DNA from: an uncultured Bacteroidales bacterium
GTDB lineage: Bacteria > Bacteroidota > Bacteroidia > Bacteroidales > UBA932
Length of the DNA stretch: 64,000 nt
Reading direction: 5' to 3'
Assembly (NCBI GenBank): GCA_900541925.1
Contig: UQMB01000002.1
Span: 62,001-126,000, forward strand
The position numbers and the translations under genes are program-made. Below the pieces are notes generated by a model. It saw nothing but the letters and a program-made list of their open reading frames with translations. It searched no databases and was not told the origin of the DNA. Positions 33,191-42,920 of the stretch are shown piece by piece; positions within the stretch are counted from its first letter, which is position 1, and each line of letters starts with the position of its first letter.

Positions 33191-33616
33191 ATGCTTAACA
33201 CAATTCTTGGTTACGTCGGTCTCGGACTCATGTTCTGTCTGGCCTGTATCGGATCAGCCTACGGCACGACCATCGCGGGCAACGCCGCAGAAGGTGCTCT
33301 CAAAAAGATGCCGGAGAAGTCATCAACCTATATGATTCTCTCCGCCATCCCGGCCACCCAGGGTCTCTACGGCTTCCTCGCTTTCGTGCTCTGGCTCGGC
33401 AAGGACTTCGCCGGCAACGGGCTTCTCTACTTCAGCGTCGGCATCAGCGTCGGTGTGGTCTGCCTCGTCTCAGGTATCCGCCAGGGACAGGTCTGCGCCA
33501 ACGGTATCATCGGCACCAGCCAGGGGCACAACGTGATGACCCAGACGATGATCTACGCCGCCCTTCCTGAGTTCTACGCCATCCTCGCCCTCATCGCATC
33601 CATCCTCATCGGATAA
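33191..33616 (+). CDS. ntpK: V-type ATP synthase proteolipid subunit K, Na+-type site
   Basis: A 141-residue, four-helix proteolipid of the rotor ring. Its residues match the Na+ site of Enterococcus hirae NtpK (Leu61, Thr64, Gln65, Gln110, Glu139): here Ile53, Thr56 and Gln57 in AIPATQGLYGF, Gln98 in SGIRQGQV, and Glu127 in ALPEFYAIL. Only one carboxylate (Glu127) serves the two hairpins, the usual V-type layout. The sequence therefore predicts Na+ rather than H+ coupling. It ends the operon, 12 bp before the next lipoprotein gene. A run of small in-frame Gly/Ala helices is as expected. Confidence 0.93.
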   Translation: MLNTILGYVGLGLMFCLACIGSAYGTTIAGNAAEGALKKMPEKSSTYMILSAIPATQGLYGFLAFVLWLGKDFAGNGLLYFSVGISVGVVCLVSGIRQGQVCANGIIGTSQGHNVMTQTMIYAALPEFYAILALIASILIG

Positions 33617-33628
33617 TGCCCTGAATAT

Positions 33629-35392
33629 ATGAAGAGGCTCTTATTGGCTCTTATGGCTCTGGCCGCAGTCTCATGCGGCCAGAGCCTTTGCGATAGTGAC
33701 CTGAGATACAAGCTGTCCGGGTCAGATGTCATCATCGACGCCTCCGACCTGCTGGACGACATCCCGCGCCAGCACCTGGTCAAGGACGCACGCTCTCTCG
33801 GCGTGGACTGGCTCTACAACGATTTCGCCATCCAGTTCCGCACGCATGCCGGATTCACCATCTCCAACTACTTCAAGGACATCACCTACCCGGAAAGCGG
33901 TACCTATCACCTCTATGTCAGGGCTGTCGGCTCCGGCGACGGACGCGGCGCCTTCCGCCTCAGGGTCAACGACGCCTATGTGGACGGCAGCTTCGGGGAC
34001 ACGGCGGGAGCCGTACTGACAAAGGCGGCCAGTTTCGAAGTGAAGAAGGGAGAGACGGCACAGCTGATGATCACCCGCATCACCGGCACGCCGTCACTCG
34101 ACTGCATAGTCCTCTCCAAGGACCCGGACCTCAGCGACGACAAGCTCAAGGAGAAGCAGTTCCCGGACTACATGGCGCTGCTCCATGAATACGACCTCGG
34201 TGAAGGCCGCGGGGCCGTGAAATTCGGAGACCTCACGGGAGACGGCAAGACCGATTTCGTGGCCTTCTCTCCCGGATACTCCGCCTACGCCTATGACAAC
34301 TCCGGAGCTCTCCTCTGGAGCTGGGAGGCACCGGAGGAGAACACGCGCAAGAGAGCCGAATTCGAAGCCCCCGGACTCATCTGGGACTTCGACCGCGACG
34401 GGCGCTGCGAACTCGTCCACTGGCGTGAAGACGCCGACGGGGAATGGCTCGTCATAGCCGACGGGCGCACTGGCGAAATCCTCAGGAAGACAGCCTGGCC
34501 GACAGCCCCGCACCCGCATGTCTACAACAACTTCCGGCTCGCGATAGCGAACACCGACGGCATATACCCCTCCTCGATCCTCCTCTACTCCGACTGCGGC
34601 GTCTTCATGACCTACGGCATCTACGACAGCGGGCTGCAGGAGCAGTGGAGACATGTCGTCAACACACGCAAGGACCACCTCGGCCACTATTTCTATGCCC
34701 ACGACCTCGACCATGACGGGATAGACGAGATTGTCGGCGGATGGAGGGTGGTGGACGCCAAGGGCAACATCATCTGGAGCCGTCTGGAAGACATCTACGA
34801 CAACCACGACCACGCGGACAGCTACTGTTTCGAGGACATGGACGGGGACGGGACGGATGAGATCGTGATCGCCGCCTGCGACCTCGGGGCGCAGGTGAGG
34901 GACGCTTTCACTGGCGAACTCCTCACGGCCGCCCCTGCCGAGCACACCCAGCAGATCACCGCAGGACACTTCCTCAAGGGATACAGAGAGCCGCAGATCG
35001 CCGCAGGAGCCAGAATCTACCGCAACCGCACCTACGACCCGTATCTGCTGTCACAGGTCTACTGGATCGACAGCAAGGGCAAGCTCATCAGCCGCTGGCC
35101 GTCAAACGGCCTCAACGGCAACCCGGACATAATGAAGGGCGACTTCTACGGAGACGGCACGGACGTCTGCTTCTGGTACAAGTTCCTGATGCAGCCGGAC
35201 GGGCGCGGCAAGCTCTGCTGCAGCGGAGACATCTACCATTGCTTCGACTTCGAGCGCAACGGCGCAGCACAGCTCATCACCCGCAGCGGCTCGAAGATGC
35301 AGGTCTGGGGATGGAAATTCGCCAAGGCCGGCAAGCCGGACAACGACCCGGACCACCTCAAGGAGACAGTCGCCAACCACACTCACTATTAG
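33629..35392 (+). CDS. Secreted FG-GAP/VCBS-repeat lipoprotein, PL11-like layout
   Basis: A 587-residue lipoprotein (Cys16, AAVSC). Residues about 30-170 look like a carbohydrate-binding beta-sandwich (SGTYHLYVRAVGSGDGRGAFRLRVND). The rest contains FG-GAP-like calcium repeats: DLTGDGKTDFV, DFDRDGRCELV, DLDHDGIDEIVGG, DMDGDGTDEIVIAAC and DFYGDGTDVCFW. These form a beta-propeller like that of family 11 rhamnogalacturonan lyases, but the usual PL11 catalytic segments were not recognised. It is followed directly by a GH2 lipoprotein, so a role in polysaccharide (possibly pectin side-chain) breakdown is likely. The gene begins 12 bp after subunit K. Confidence 0.7.
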   Translation: MKRLLLALMALAAVSCGQSLCDSDLRYKLSGSDVIIDASDLLDDIPRQHLVKDARSLGVDWLYNDFAIQFRTHAGFTISNYFKDITYPESGTYHLYVRAVGSGDGRGAFRLRVNDAYVDGSFGDTAGAVLTKAASFEVKKGETAQLMITRITGTPSLDCIVLSKDPDLSDDKLKEKQFPDYMALLHEYDLGEGRGAVKFGDLTGDGKTDFVAFSPGYSAYAYDNSGALLWSWEAPEENTRKRAEFEAPGLIWDFDRDGRCELVHWREDADGEWLVIADGRTGEILRKTAWPTAPHPHVYNNFRLAIANTDGIYPSSILLYSDCGVFMTYGIYDSGLQEQWRHVVNTRKDHLGHYFYAHDLDHDGIDEIVGGWRVVDAKGNIIWSRLEDIYDNHDHADSYCFEDMDGDGTDEIVIAACDLGAQVRDAFTGELLTAAPAEHTQQITAGHFLKGYREPQIAAGARIYRNRTYDPYLLSQVYWIDSKGKLISRWPSNGLNGNPDIMKGDFYGDGTDVCFWYKFLMQPDGRGKLCCSGDIYHCFDFERNGAAQLITRSGSKMQVWGWKFAKAGKPDNDPDHLKETVANHTHY

Positions 35393-35415
35393 ACATATTC
35401 GACACCCCCAGAAAC

Positions 35416-38094
35416 ATGAAGAAATCAGCCGCCATAATACTCGCCGCCACGGTTGCACTTGCGTGCTCGTCGCCGAAGGACCGCATCGATCTCGCCGGCA
35501 ACTGGCAGGTCAGCCTCGACAGTCTGGAGACCTTCCAGCCCATAGTCCTCCCGGGGACAACGGACCTCGCCGGACTCGGCACCCCGAACACACTCGAGCC
35601 GGGCATCACCCACCCGCAGATCAACAGGCTCACAAGGAAGCATTCCTTCCTCGGGGCCGCATGGTACGAAAGGACTTTTACTGTACCGCCTTCCATGGCC
35701 GGGAAGCCGCTTGCTATCACCCTGGAAAGGGTGATCTGGCAGAGCCAGGTCTGGATAGACGGCAAGCGGCTTCCCGGCGCGGAGGAGAGTCTGACCACCC
35801 CGCACAGGTATATGCTGCAGGAAGGGCTTAAGGAAGGCGAGCATACGATACGCATCAGAATCGACAACCGCAAGCGCTACGACATCTCATGGAATGACCT
35901 TGCACATTCATATACCAATGATACTCAGGTCATCTGGAACGGCATTCTGGGGGAGATCTCGATCAGGGCCCTGGAGAGCATAGATGTGGCGCAGGTCGAT
36001 GTCTATCCGGATGTAGCCACAAAAACTGCGAGGATAGTGGCCAGGCTCACCGCGACGGCAGACGCTCCGCCGACAACGGAAGTCAGGTTCAAGGTGGACG
36101 GCAGACCTGCCCGGACAAGGGAAGTCAGCATCAACGGGCAGGAAACCATCGTGGAGCAGGTCGTGGAGTTGGACCCGGACGCGGCTCTTTGGGATGAGTT
36201 CAACCCGGCTCTTCACACGGTCAAGGTAAGTTGCGGCAAATCATCAGCAGCGGTCAAATTCGGCCTCAGGGAGTTCAAGGCCGCAGGCAGCCGCTTCGAA
36301 GTCAACGGGCGGAGAGTTTTCCTCAGAGGCACATTGGACTGCTGCATATTCCCGCTGACCGGCAACCCGCCGCTCGACGAAGATGGCTGGAAAAAAGAGT
36401 TCGAGGTCTGCCGTGAATGGGGCATAAACCACATCCGTTTCCACTCCTGGTGTCCACCGGACGCAGCCTTCCGGGTAGCGGACCGCATGGGCTTCTATCT
36501 CCAGGTCGAACTCCCGGACTGGGCCCGCACCATCGGACAGGAGGATGTGGACGCATTCCTCAAAAGCGAATATGACAGGATCATCCGGAATTACGGCAAT
36601 CATCCGTCTTTCTGCATGCTCACCTGCGGCAACGAACTCGACAGGGGATACGACTTCCTCAACAGCCTGCTCGCCTACATGAAGAATAAGGATCCGAGGC
36701 ATGTATACACAAACAGCTCCTATTCGATGGGCGCAGGCCACAAAGGACATCCTGAACCGGAAGACCAGTATATGGTGGCCTCAAGATCCTACCTCGGACA
36801 GGTACGCGGGCAGGACTACATAGGCTCCAGGGAGCCGGACTTCAACAGCGACTATTCGGCAACTGCCGTCGACTTCGGGATTCCGTTTGTCTCGCACGAA
36901 ATCGGCCAGTATTCGGTCTATCCCGACATGTCCGAAATCGAGAAATACACCGGGACTCTAATTCCGCTCAACTTCATGGGGATCAAGAATATCCTTAAAG
37001 AAAAAGGCTTGCTTGACCGAGCCGCCGACTGGACGATGGCGTCCGGAAAACTCGCGGCCATCTTATACAAGGAAGAAGTCGAGAGGGCTCTGAGAACCCC
37101 TGGATTGGCCGGTTTCCAGATGCTGGGCCTCCAGGATTTCAGCGGCCAGTCAACCGCACTCGTCGGGCTTGTCGACGCTTTCTGGGACAGCAAGGGCCTC
37201 GTCCCGCCGGAGTGGTTCGCCGGAGCCTGCTCCCCGGTGACTCCCCTCGCCCGCTTCGAAAAGGCTTGCTGGACAAACAGGGAAACATTCTCCTCTCCGG
37301 TAGAGATTGCCAATTATGGCCCGACGGATCTACACGCCGATATCAGATGGATGCTCACAAACGGGGACGCGTCCATCGCCTCCGGCATCATCAAAGGAGC
37401 AGAGATTCCTACCGGCGGCAACACAAGGCTTGACGATGGCGTGAGAGCGTCGCTTGCAGGCATCAACAAGGCCGCAGAGCTCACGCTGACCATCTCCGTG
37501 GACAAGACAAGATGGACGAACAGCTGGAGCGTGTGGGTATATCCGGATGTCGAACCGGAACTTGGTGATGTCACTCTGGCGCGCACTTATGCAGAGGCAA
37601 CCGACGCCCTCGCAAAGGGAGGCAAAGTCCTGCTGGCCGCAGATCCGAGAGAACTCAATGGCGCGGCAGGAAAGTTCCCGCCCGTATTCTGGAGTCCGGT
37701 GTTCTTCCCGAAAGAGGCCGGAACGATGGGCATACTCTGCGACCCTTCGCACCCTGCCCTCGCGAAGTTCCCTACCGCGATGCACAGCGACTGGCAATGG
37801 TGGAACCTCGTTGTACGCTCCAAAGCTATGGTCATGGATTCCATCCCGGAGGCCGAGACCATCGTGGAAGCCGTAGACAACTTCGTACAGAACCGCAGGC
37901 TCGCCTATATATTTGAGACACGGTACGGAGAAGGCCGCCTCTTGATGTGTTCGATGGATCTTCTCGGCAAGAAGAATTCAGCTAAGCCTGAAGTGAGACA
38001 ACTCCTTGGGAGCCTTCTGTCCTATATGAATTCCGAAGCCTTCGACCCGGATTCAAGCATAGGCGAGGAGGAGTTCAAAGCACTGTTCCGATAG
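35416..38094 (+). CDS. Glycoside hydrolase family 2 lipoprotein
   Basis: An 892-residue lipoprotein (Cys17, VALAC). It has the GH2 order of domains: sugar-binding jelly roll (about residues 30-185, with GAAWYERTFTVP), immunoglobulin-like domain, then a TIM barrel from about 300. The acid/base Glu407 lies in MLTCGNELDRG and the probable nucleophile is Glu495 in FVSHEIGQYS. Substrate is unclear (beta-galactosidase, beta-glucuronidase and related enzymes share this fold). It acts outside or in the periplasm. The start at 35416 is the ATG that gives the signal peptide; the frame stays open upstream into the previous gene. It lies 23 bp after that gene. Confidence 0.88.
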   Translation: MKKSAAIILAATVALACSSPKDRIDLAGNWQVSLDSLETFQPIVLPGTTDLAGLGTPNTLEPGITHPQINRLTRKHSFLGAAWYERTFTVPPSMAGKPLAITLERVIWQSQVWIDGKRLPGAEESLTTPHRYMLQEGLKEGEHTIRIRIDNRKRYDISWNDLAHSYTNDTQVIWNGILGEISIRALESIDVAQVDVYPDVATKTARIVARLTATADAPPTTEVRFKVDGRPARTREVSINGQETIVEQVVELDPDAALWDEFNPALHTVKVSCGKSSAAVKFGLREFKAAGSRFEVNGRRVFLRGTLDCCIFPLTGNPPLDEDGWKKEFEVCREWGINHIRFHSWCPPDAAFRVADRMGFYLQVELPDWARTIGQEDVDAFLKSEYDRIIRNYGNHPSFCMLTCGNELDRGYDFLNSLLAYMKNKDPRHVYTNSSYSMGAGHKGHPEPEDQYMVASRSYLGQVRGQDYIGSREPDFNSDYSATAVDFGIPFVSHEIGQYSVYPDMSEIEKYTGTLIPLNFMGIKNILKEKGLLDRAADWTMASGKLAAILYKEEVERALRTPGLAGFQMLGLQDFSGQSTALVGLVDAFWDSKGLVPPEWFAGACSPVTPLARFEKACWTNRETFSSPVEIANYGPTDLHADIRWMLTNGDASIASGIIKGAEIPTGGNTRLDDGVRASLAGINKAAELTLTISVDKTRWTNSWSVWVYPDVEPELGDVTLARTYAEATDALAKGGKVLLAADPRELNGAAGKFPPVFWSPVFFPKEAGTMGILCDPSHPALAKFPTAMHSDWQWWNLVVRSKAMVMDSIPEAETIVEAVDNFVQNRRLAYIFETRYGEGRLLMCSMDLLGKKNSAKPEVRQLLGSLLSYMNSEAFDPDSSIGEEEFKALFR

Positions 38095-38130
38095 CGTCAG
38101 CAGGGGTCAGGTACGAACATCCGATAACCC

Positions 38131-39429
38131 TCAACGCACCCTGACGATGGCGGCGTCGAAGGCGCCGACCTCATCCAGGCTCCAGGAAGAGCAGCCGCAG
38201 ACAGGTTCGAGCTCCGGAGGCACAGCTACGCGCAGCCCGCGCACGGCGGCATCGGAGAAATTGCAGAACACGAGCCACGCCCCGGCGTCATCGTAGCGCA
38301 GGAAGGCGAAGTGCCGGTCCGCATCGAAGCCCAGAGAATCAAGGTTGCAGTAACACAGGTCCCAGGACTTGCCGCTCCTGAACACCGGCATCGCAGCGTA
38401 GCCCAGCATCTGCCTGTACCGTGAGAGCACAGCGGACTCCTCCGGAAGCAGCCCCCCGGTGCCGTGGACGGCTTGATATAGCCGGCCTATGGAAGCGGGA
38501 TGCGTGATGTCGAAGATGGAAGTGCGCCCGTTGCCGCTCTCGGCGGCATTCTCCCCCACCTCCTGGCCGAAATAGAGCATGAACGACGCGTCGTTGAAGA
38601 GCATCGACACGGCCAGCGCGGCCCAGGCGCTGGACGGGGATCCGAGGAAAAAGCCGGACGCGACCCTCTGCTCATCGTGGTTCTCAAGGAAATTGAGCAT
38701 CCGCGGCTGGAGATCCCCGAGGAACTGCCAGTTCCAGGTGATTGCCCGGGCAGTCAAACTCCCGGTGCAGATTCCGCGCAGGCTGTCATACAGGCCGGAC
38801 TTGTCGTAGAGCAGGTCGAAGCCGACCTCTTCTATGTATTTACGGTAGTTGTCCTTCCCGTAGACCTCCGCCACGAAGAGGGTCTGCGGGGCATCCCGCC
38901 TGACAGCGGCAAGCAGTTCCCCGAGGGCCTCAGGCGGCACGAGCTCCACCATGTCGCAGCGGAAGCCGTCGACCCCGCGCGCAATCCAGAAGCGCAATAT
39001 GTCCAGCATCGCTGCGCGGGTGGCAGGAGAGCTCCAGTCGTTCTTGAGGGTGTCTGTCCAGTCAGCGTCGCAATAATCAAAATGCACTATCGGACCCTGA
39101 TAATCACGGGCTACATGATTGGGAATATAATCTATAAGCAGCTTGAGGCCGGCCGCGTGCACCCTCCCGACCAGCGAGTCGAACTCTTCCATCCGGCGCG
39201 ACGGACAATCGGCAAGATATGGATTGACATCCTTCCAGTCGCTGACCGAGTACGGGCAGCCCGGGTCCCCCTTGACGAAATCCCGGCCGCTGGCGTGACG
39301 CGGAATCCCCGTAAGCCAGAGGCAGTCAACCCCGAGAGACTTGATGTACTTGAGAGTAGACTCATCCCAGGAAGAGAATCCCGGCTTGCCCCACAGACGG
39401 GCCAGAGCCTGATAGATAATGAGTTTCAT
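38131..39429 (-). CDS. GH13 alpha-amylase family enzyme
   Basis: A 432-residue cytoplasmic glycoside hydrolase of family 13. The four conserved regions are visible: DYIPNHVAR (about 100-108), the nucleophile Asp159 in DGFRCDMVEL, the acid/base Glu188 in FVAEVYG, and the third acid Asp252 in ENHDEQRV. It has no signal peptide, so it probably works on internal alpha-glucans or trehalose-like or maltodextrin substrates. The C-terminal beta domain is short. It is convergent with the GH2 gene across a 36-bp gap, and its start lies 6 bp from the stop of tamL. Confidence 0.9.
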   Translation of the reverse strand: MKLIIYQALARLWGKPGFSSWDESTLKYIKSLGVDCLWLTGIPRHASGRDFVKGDPGCPYSVSDWKDVNPYLADCPSRRMEEFDSLVGRVHAAGLKLLIDYIPNHVARDYQGPIVHFDYCDADWTDTLKNDWSSPATRAAMLDILRFWIARGVDGFRCDMVELVPPEALGELLAAVRRDAPQTLFVAEVYGKDNYRKYIEEVGFDLLYDKSGLYDSLRGICTGSLTARAITWNWQFLGDLQPRMLNFLENHDEQRVASGFFLGSPSSAWAALAVSMLFNDASFMLYFGQEVGENAAESGNGRTSIFDITHPASIGRLYQAVHGTGGLLPEESAVLSRYRQMLGYAAMPVFRSGKSWDLCYCNLDSLGFDADRHFAFLRYDDAGAWLVFCNFSDAAVRGLRVAVPPELEPVCGCSSWSLDEVGAFDAAIVRVR

Positions 39430-39435
39430 TGTATG

Positions 39436-41577
39436 TCAGAAAGGATAACCCACGCCGAAATGGACGGCGAAACCGTCCCGGCGCAGCCATTTTGAAGGTC
39501 CGAGCCATCGGCTCCCCGCATCGCGGGACGGGTCATGGAGCTTGAAGCCCATGTCGAAGCGCAGGAGAATGAAGTCCATGTTGAGCCTCAGGCCAAGTCC
39601 CCAGTCGGCAGCGAGGCTCTCAAGCCGCAACTCGTCGATGTCCTCGTGCTGCCAGACATTTCCGGCCTCGGCGAAAAGCGCGCCCTCAAGTTTCCACAGC
39701 ATCTTGAAGCGGTACTCCATGTCGGCTTCTATCTTGATGTCTCCCGTCTGGTTGGGGATGATGAAGAACGTGTCCATCTTGCTGAACCCCGGCCCGAGCG
39801 TCCTGACCTGCCAGCCGCGCATGCTGCTCGCGCCGCCGCAGTAGAACTGCTTCTCGAACGGAAGCGCCACCGAGTTGCCGTAAGCCCGCCCGACGCCTCC
39901 GTCAAGCCTGAACGCCAGCGCCTGGCTGTCGTTGCCCCCGAAACGGAAAGTCTTGCCCAGAGAGAGAGCCAGCTTCACATACTGATTGTACGGCAGGCCA
40001 TATAAAGTCCGCTGTCCCAAGGAGTTGAGCGGTAACTGGCCATTGAACAGGGAGATGAGGTTGCCCGCCACATCCACCGACACCCGGGCGTAATGATAAG
40101 GGGTCTTGGGCACGATGTCGGAGTTGGTCGTATAGTAGAATGTCCCGCCTACCCCCGCGTCTATCTGGTCTTCGAACGAATCCCAGAGGTAAGGGTTGCC
40201 CTTGAGGGTCTCCAGGAAATCCTCGCCTATGGCATAGAGTTTCACGAGGTTGAGCTGGAGCGGGTAGAACTGGTAGAAAACCTTCCTCCCCGACTGGCCC
40301 GTGTATCCGTATGATAATCCGGCTATGCTCCGGCGGTACTCCGGACGGTTCTGGTAGTTGAAACTGGCCTTGATCTCGGTACGCGGGATGTTGTCCCGTC
40401 CATTTATCCACCTGTTGCTGTATCCAAGCGCCTTCGGGAAGCTGACGGAGGCGGACATCCCATACTCGGCGGAACGCACGTCCGTGCCTGGCTTGAACTG
40501 CCAGTTCCCGGTGAAACCGAGGTTCAACAGTTCCCCGCCCCGGAAGAGGTTCTTGTGGAAGAATGTCAGCTGCGGCGATGTCCCGAGCAGGCCGGAGGAG
40601 TTGGACGAGGCTTCAAGGTTGACCTTGAACCCGAACACATTGGAGCCGCTCAGACGGATGTCACAGTCCACCACGGCGCTGTCCGCCGGCGTCATCTCGA
40701 TGTTGACATTGTTGAACACGTTGAATCCCGAGAAACGGTAATAGGTGGAATTCACCAGTTTCTCGCTGTACAGCTCGCCCGGCCGGATGTTGTTGAAACT
40801 CGCCAGGACCGGTTCACGGAAACGTATCGTCGAAGGGTAGTGGATCCTCACGTCCCCGATTCTGTACTTGACCGGAGGCACTGCGCTCAAAGGGCTCTCG
40901 TTGCGCGTGTAATTCTTTATCCTGTAATAGAGCACCGTCCTGTCTCCCAGCGTGTCGGCCTCGAAGAAGTAGTGATTCTTGTTGAAGTTGTAGTAGCCCA
41001 GGTTCCTGAAATACGCGGCTCCCCTCTCCGTCTCGGCAGATAGGGCCTTCTCTGACAGGGGGCTGCCGACACGGATGCTGACGGCGGCGCTGTCCCTGCG
41101 GAAGTCCTCCGCGAACTCCCCTTCCGGAACTTCAAAGACCAGGCTGTCTATACGGTGTCGCCGCCCGGGCTCCACGACATATCGCACGGCCGCCTTCTTC
41201 CCCTTGAATTCAACTTCAGGGGTGACCTTGGCATCATAATAGCCAAGGTAAACGAGCCTTGTGCGCATAGCCGAGGCCGAGGACTGCATCTGGACAGGGT
41301 CGAACACCACTGGCGCCGTGCCTATCTTCTCCCAGAATGAATTGATCCCCCGTCCGCTGCCATTCGACCAGTTGTAGACCCCCACGAAAGGATTCCACCC
41401 AAAGATGGAGGAATTGGGCTGCTGGCGCACATACGATGAGACCTCCGAGGCACGCGGCCCGTCATCGCCGCGCACGCTCACCTTGCTGGAGGAGAGCAGG
41501 TAACGCCCCTCCGGCAAGCGGCTGGTGGTGCTGCAGGAGACGAGCAGGAGAAGCAACAGGAGCGGGGATTTCCTCAT
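39436..41577 (-). CDS. tamL: TamL-type BamA-family outer membrane lipoprotein
   Basis: A 713-residue Omp85-family protein with a lipoprotein signal (Cys15, LLVSC), the combination known as TamL in Bacteroidetes, where it replaces TamA. It has three or so POTRA-like repeats (about residues 25-330, for example LVYLGYYDAKVTPEVEFKGK), then a 16-strand barrel. The diagnostic barrel motif is GGASSMRGWQVRTLGPG, and it ends in a terminal aromatic (VHFGVGYPF). It helps to insert outer-membrane proteins with TamB. Its start overlaps the stop of the methyltransferase gene (4 bp), and it is followed by the GH13 gene. Confidence 0.9.
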   Translation of the reverse strand: MRKSPLLLLLLLVSCSTTSRLPEGRYLLSSSKVSVRGDDGPRASEVSSYVRQQPNSSIFGWNPFVGVYNWSNGSGRGINSFWEKIGTAPVVFDPVQMQSSASAMRTRLVYLGYYDAKVTPEVEFKGKKAAVRYVVEPGRRHRIDSLVFEVPEGEFAEDFRRDSAAVSIRVGSPLSEKALSAETERGAAYFRNLGYYNFNKNHYFFEADTLGDRTVLYYRIKNYTRNESPLSAVPPVKYRIGDVRIHYPSTIRFREPVLASFNNIRPGELYSEKLVNSTYYRFSGFNVFNNVNIEMTPADSAVVDCDIRLSGSNVFGFKVNLEASSNSSGLLGTSPQLTFFHKNLFRGGELLNLGFTGNWQFKPGTDVRSAEYGMSASVSFPKALGYSNRWINGRDNIPRTEIKASFNYQNRPEYRRSIAGLSYGYTGQSGRKVFYQFYPLQLNLVKLYAIGEDFLETLKGNPYLWDSFEDQIDAGVGGTFYYTTNSDIVPKTPYHYARVSVDVAGNLISLFNGQLPLNSLGQRTLYGLPYNQYVKLALSLGKTFRFGGNDSQALAFRLDGGVGRAYGNSVALPFEKQFYCGGASSMRGWQVRTLGPGFSKMDTFFIIPNQTGDIKIEADMEYRFKMLWKLEGALFAEAGNVWQHEDIDELRLESLAADWGLGLRLNMDFILLRFDMGFKLHDPSRDAGSRWLGPSKWLRRDGFAVHFGVGYPF

Positions 41578-42284
41578 AACTGCCTCCGTCTGAATTCAGA
41601 GAGCGTGACGGCGGTGGCGATGGCCACATTGAGTGACTCGGCGCCGCTCCCCCCGAACGACGGGATGAGGAGCCTGCCGGTAAGCAGTTCCCGCACCTGC
41701 GGGCTGATGCCAACGGACTCATTCCCCATCACCACAAGTCCCTCAGGGACAATGCTCTCCTTATATATGTCCACTCCGTCCAGCACGGTTCCGTAGACCT
41801 CCATGCCGGCGTCCCGGAAGCGTCTGCATACATCTGTCAACCCGGCAGAGAGGACTTTCACGCGGAACACGGATCCCATCGAAGCCTGCACCACCTTGGG
41901 GTTGTACAGGTCCACGCAGTCTTCTGACGCGAAAACGGTCCGCACCCCGAACCAATCCGCGATGCGGATGATGGTGCCGAGATTGCCCGGGTCACGCACG
42001 GAGTCAAGCGCGAGATAAAGTTCCTTCCGGAGGGTCTGCGGGAGGGCCGTCCTGTCCGGAATCCTCAGCACGGCGAGCACAGGGGACGGACTTGAGAGCT
42101 GGCTGATGCGCGACATGGCATTCTCGCCTATGTCCGCTGTCCGCCATATCCCGGCAAGTTCCAGCCCCGAACGGATGGCTTCGTCCACCATCTTCTCCCC
42201 TTCCACGACAAACTCTCCGCTCGCTTCGCGGTATTTCTTCTCACGGAGCGAGCGGATATGCTTTATCTCGGCGTTTGTGATCAT
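41574..42284 (-). CDS. TrmH/SpoU-family RNA methyltransferase
   Basis: A 236-residue SPOUT-class RNA 2'-O-methyltransferase. The N-terminus (KHIRSLREKKYREASGEFVVEGEKMV) is the RNA-binding L30e-like part. The C-terminal half has motif 1 DPGNLGTIIRIADWFG, motif 2 LVVMGNESVGIS and motif 3 AESLNVAIATAVTLSEF, which form the deep trefoil knot and SAM site. Target, 23S rRNA or tRNA, cannot be told from the sequence. The three motifs are complete. It overlaps the tamL start and abuts the nitroreductase gene, so these three form a minus-strand operon. Confidence 0.92.
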   Translation of the reverse strand: MITNAEIKHIRSLREKKYREASGEFVVEGEKMVDEAIRSGLELAGIWRTADIGENAMSRISQLSSPSPVLAVLRIPDRTALPQTLRKELYLALDSVRDPGNLGTIIRIADWFGVRTVFASEDCVDLYNPKVVQASMGSVFRVKVLSAGLTDVCRRFRDAGMEVYGTVLDGVDIYKESIVPEGLVVMGNESVGISPQVRELLTGRLLIPSFGGSGAESLNVAIATAVTLSEFRRRQL

Positions 42285-42917
42285 CTAGTCCACGAATCTG
42301 ATCTTGCTGAGGTCTCTCGGCTTCGCGTCCGGGGCCTCGTCAGGATAGCCCACACCTATCATATATAGGAGCGAGTAATCTTCACTGAAGCCGAGCCTGG
42401 CGATAAACGCCCTTCCGGCCTCGCTGTCTTTGAGGAAACGTACCGGCCCTCCGAGGCACACGGTGCCGAGCCCGATGGAGTGCGCGGCCAGCATGATGTT
42501 CTCGCCCAGGAGACCGGCGTTGACTCCGTCATCCCCCGCAGGGACGGCGACGCAGATTACGGCCGGGGCGTTACGGAACATGTTCTTGAAACCCGGATCA
42601 CGCTCAAGCAACTGCGGATTGGCCTTCTTGTACTCTTCGGAGATGGCCGCGATGCTCTCGGCGTTGTCCACGATGCGCACCTCCCACCTCTGGGCGTTCA
42701 TCCCGTTCGGGGCGTTGACACCGCACTCGGCGATGAGCTGGAGTTTCTCCCTCTCGACCGGGGTGTCCTTGTATTTCCTGATGGAACGACGGCTCATTAT
42801 GGCTTCTATCACGGGGTTCTGCCCGTCGTCCTGCTTGACAGCCTCACCGCCCTGTCCACAGGAGGCGAGGCAAAGGGCGGCAATGGCCGCCGCTGTGATT
42901 GAAAGATACTTTGTCAT
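42285..42917 (-). CDS. Nitroreductase-family lipoprotein
   Basis: A 210-residue flavin oxidoreductase of the nitroreductase family. The FMN-binding start is IMSRRSIRKYKDTPVEREKL, followed by APNGMNAQRWEVRIV and the C-terminal GVGYPDEAPDAKPR segment. Unusually it carries a lipoprotein signal (Cys20, ALCLASC), so it is placed in the periplasm or on the outer membrane, where a flavin reductase would need a different electron source. The stretch before it holds a 17-bp palindrome shared with the divergent pfkA gene. Confidence 0.88.
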   Translation of the reverse strand: MTKYLSITAAAIAALCLASCGQGGEAVKQDDGQNPVIEAIMSRRSIRKYKDTPVEREKLQLIAECGVNAPNGMNAQRWEVRIVDNAESIAAISEEYKKANPQLLERDPGFKNMFRNAPAVICVAVPAGDDGVNAGLLGENIMLAAHSIGLGTVCLGGPVRFLKDSEAGRAFIARLGFSEDYSLLYMIGVGYPDEAPDAKPRDLSKIRFVD

Positions 42918-42920
42918 AAC

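Noticed and set aside
38095..38130. Bidirectional terminator between GH2 and GH13 genes
   Set aside because: The possible CGTCAG/CTGACG stem is interrupted, one arm lies in coding sequence and no T-run follows.
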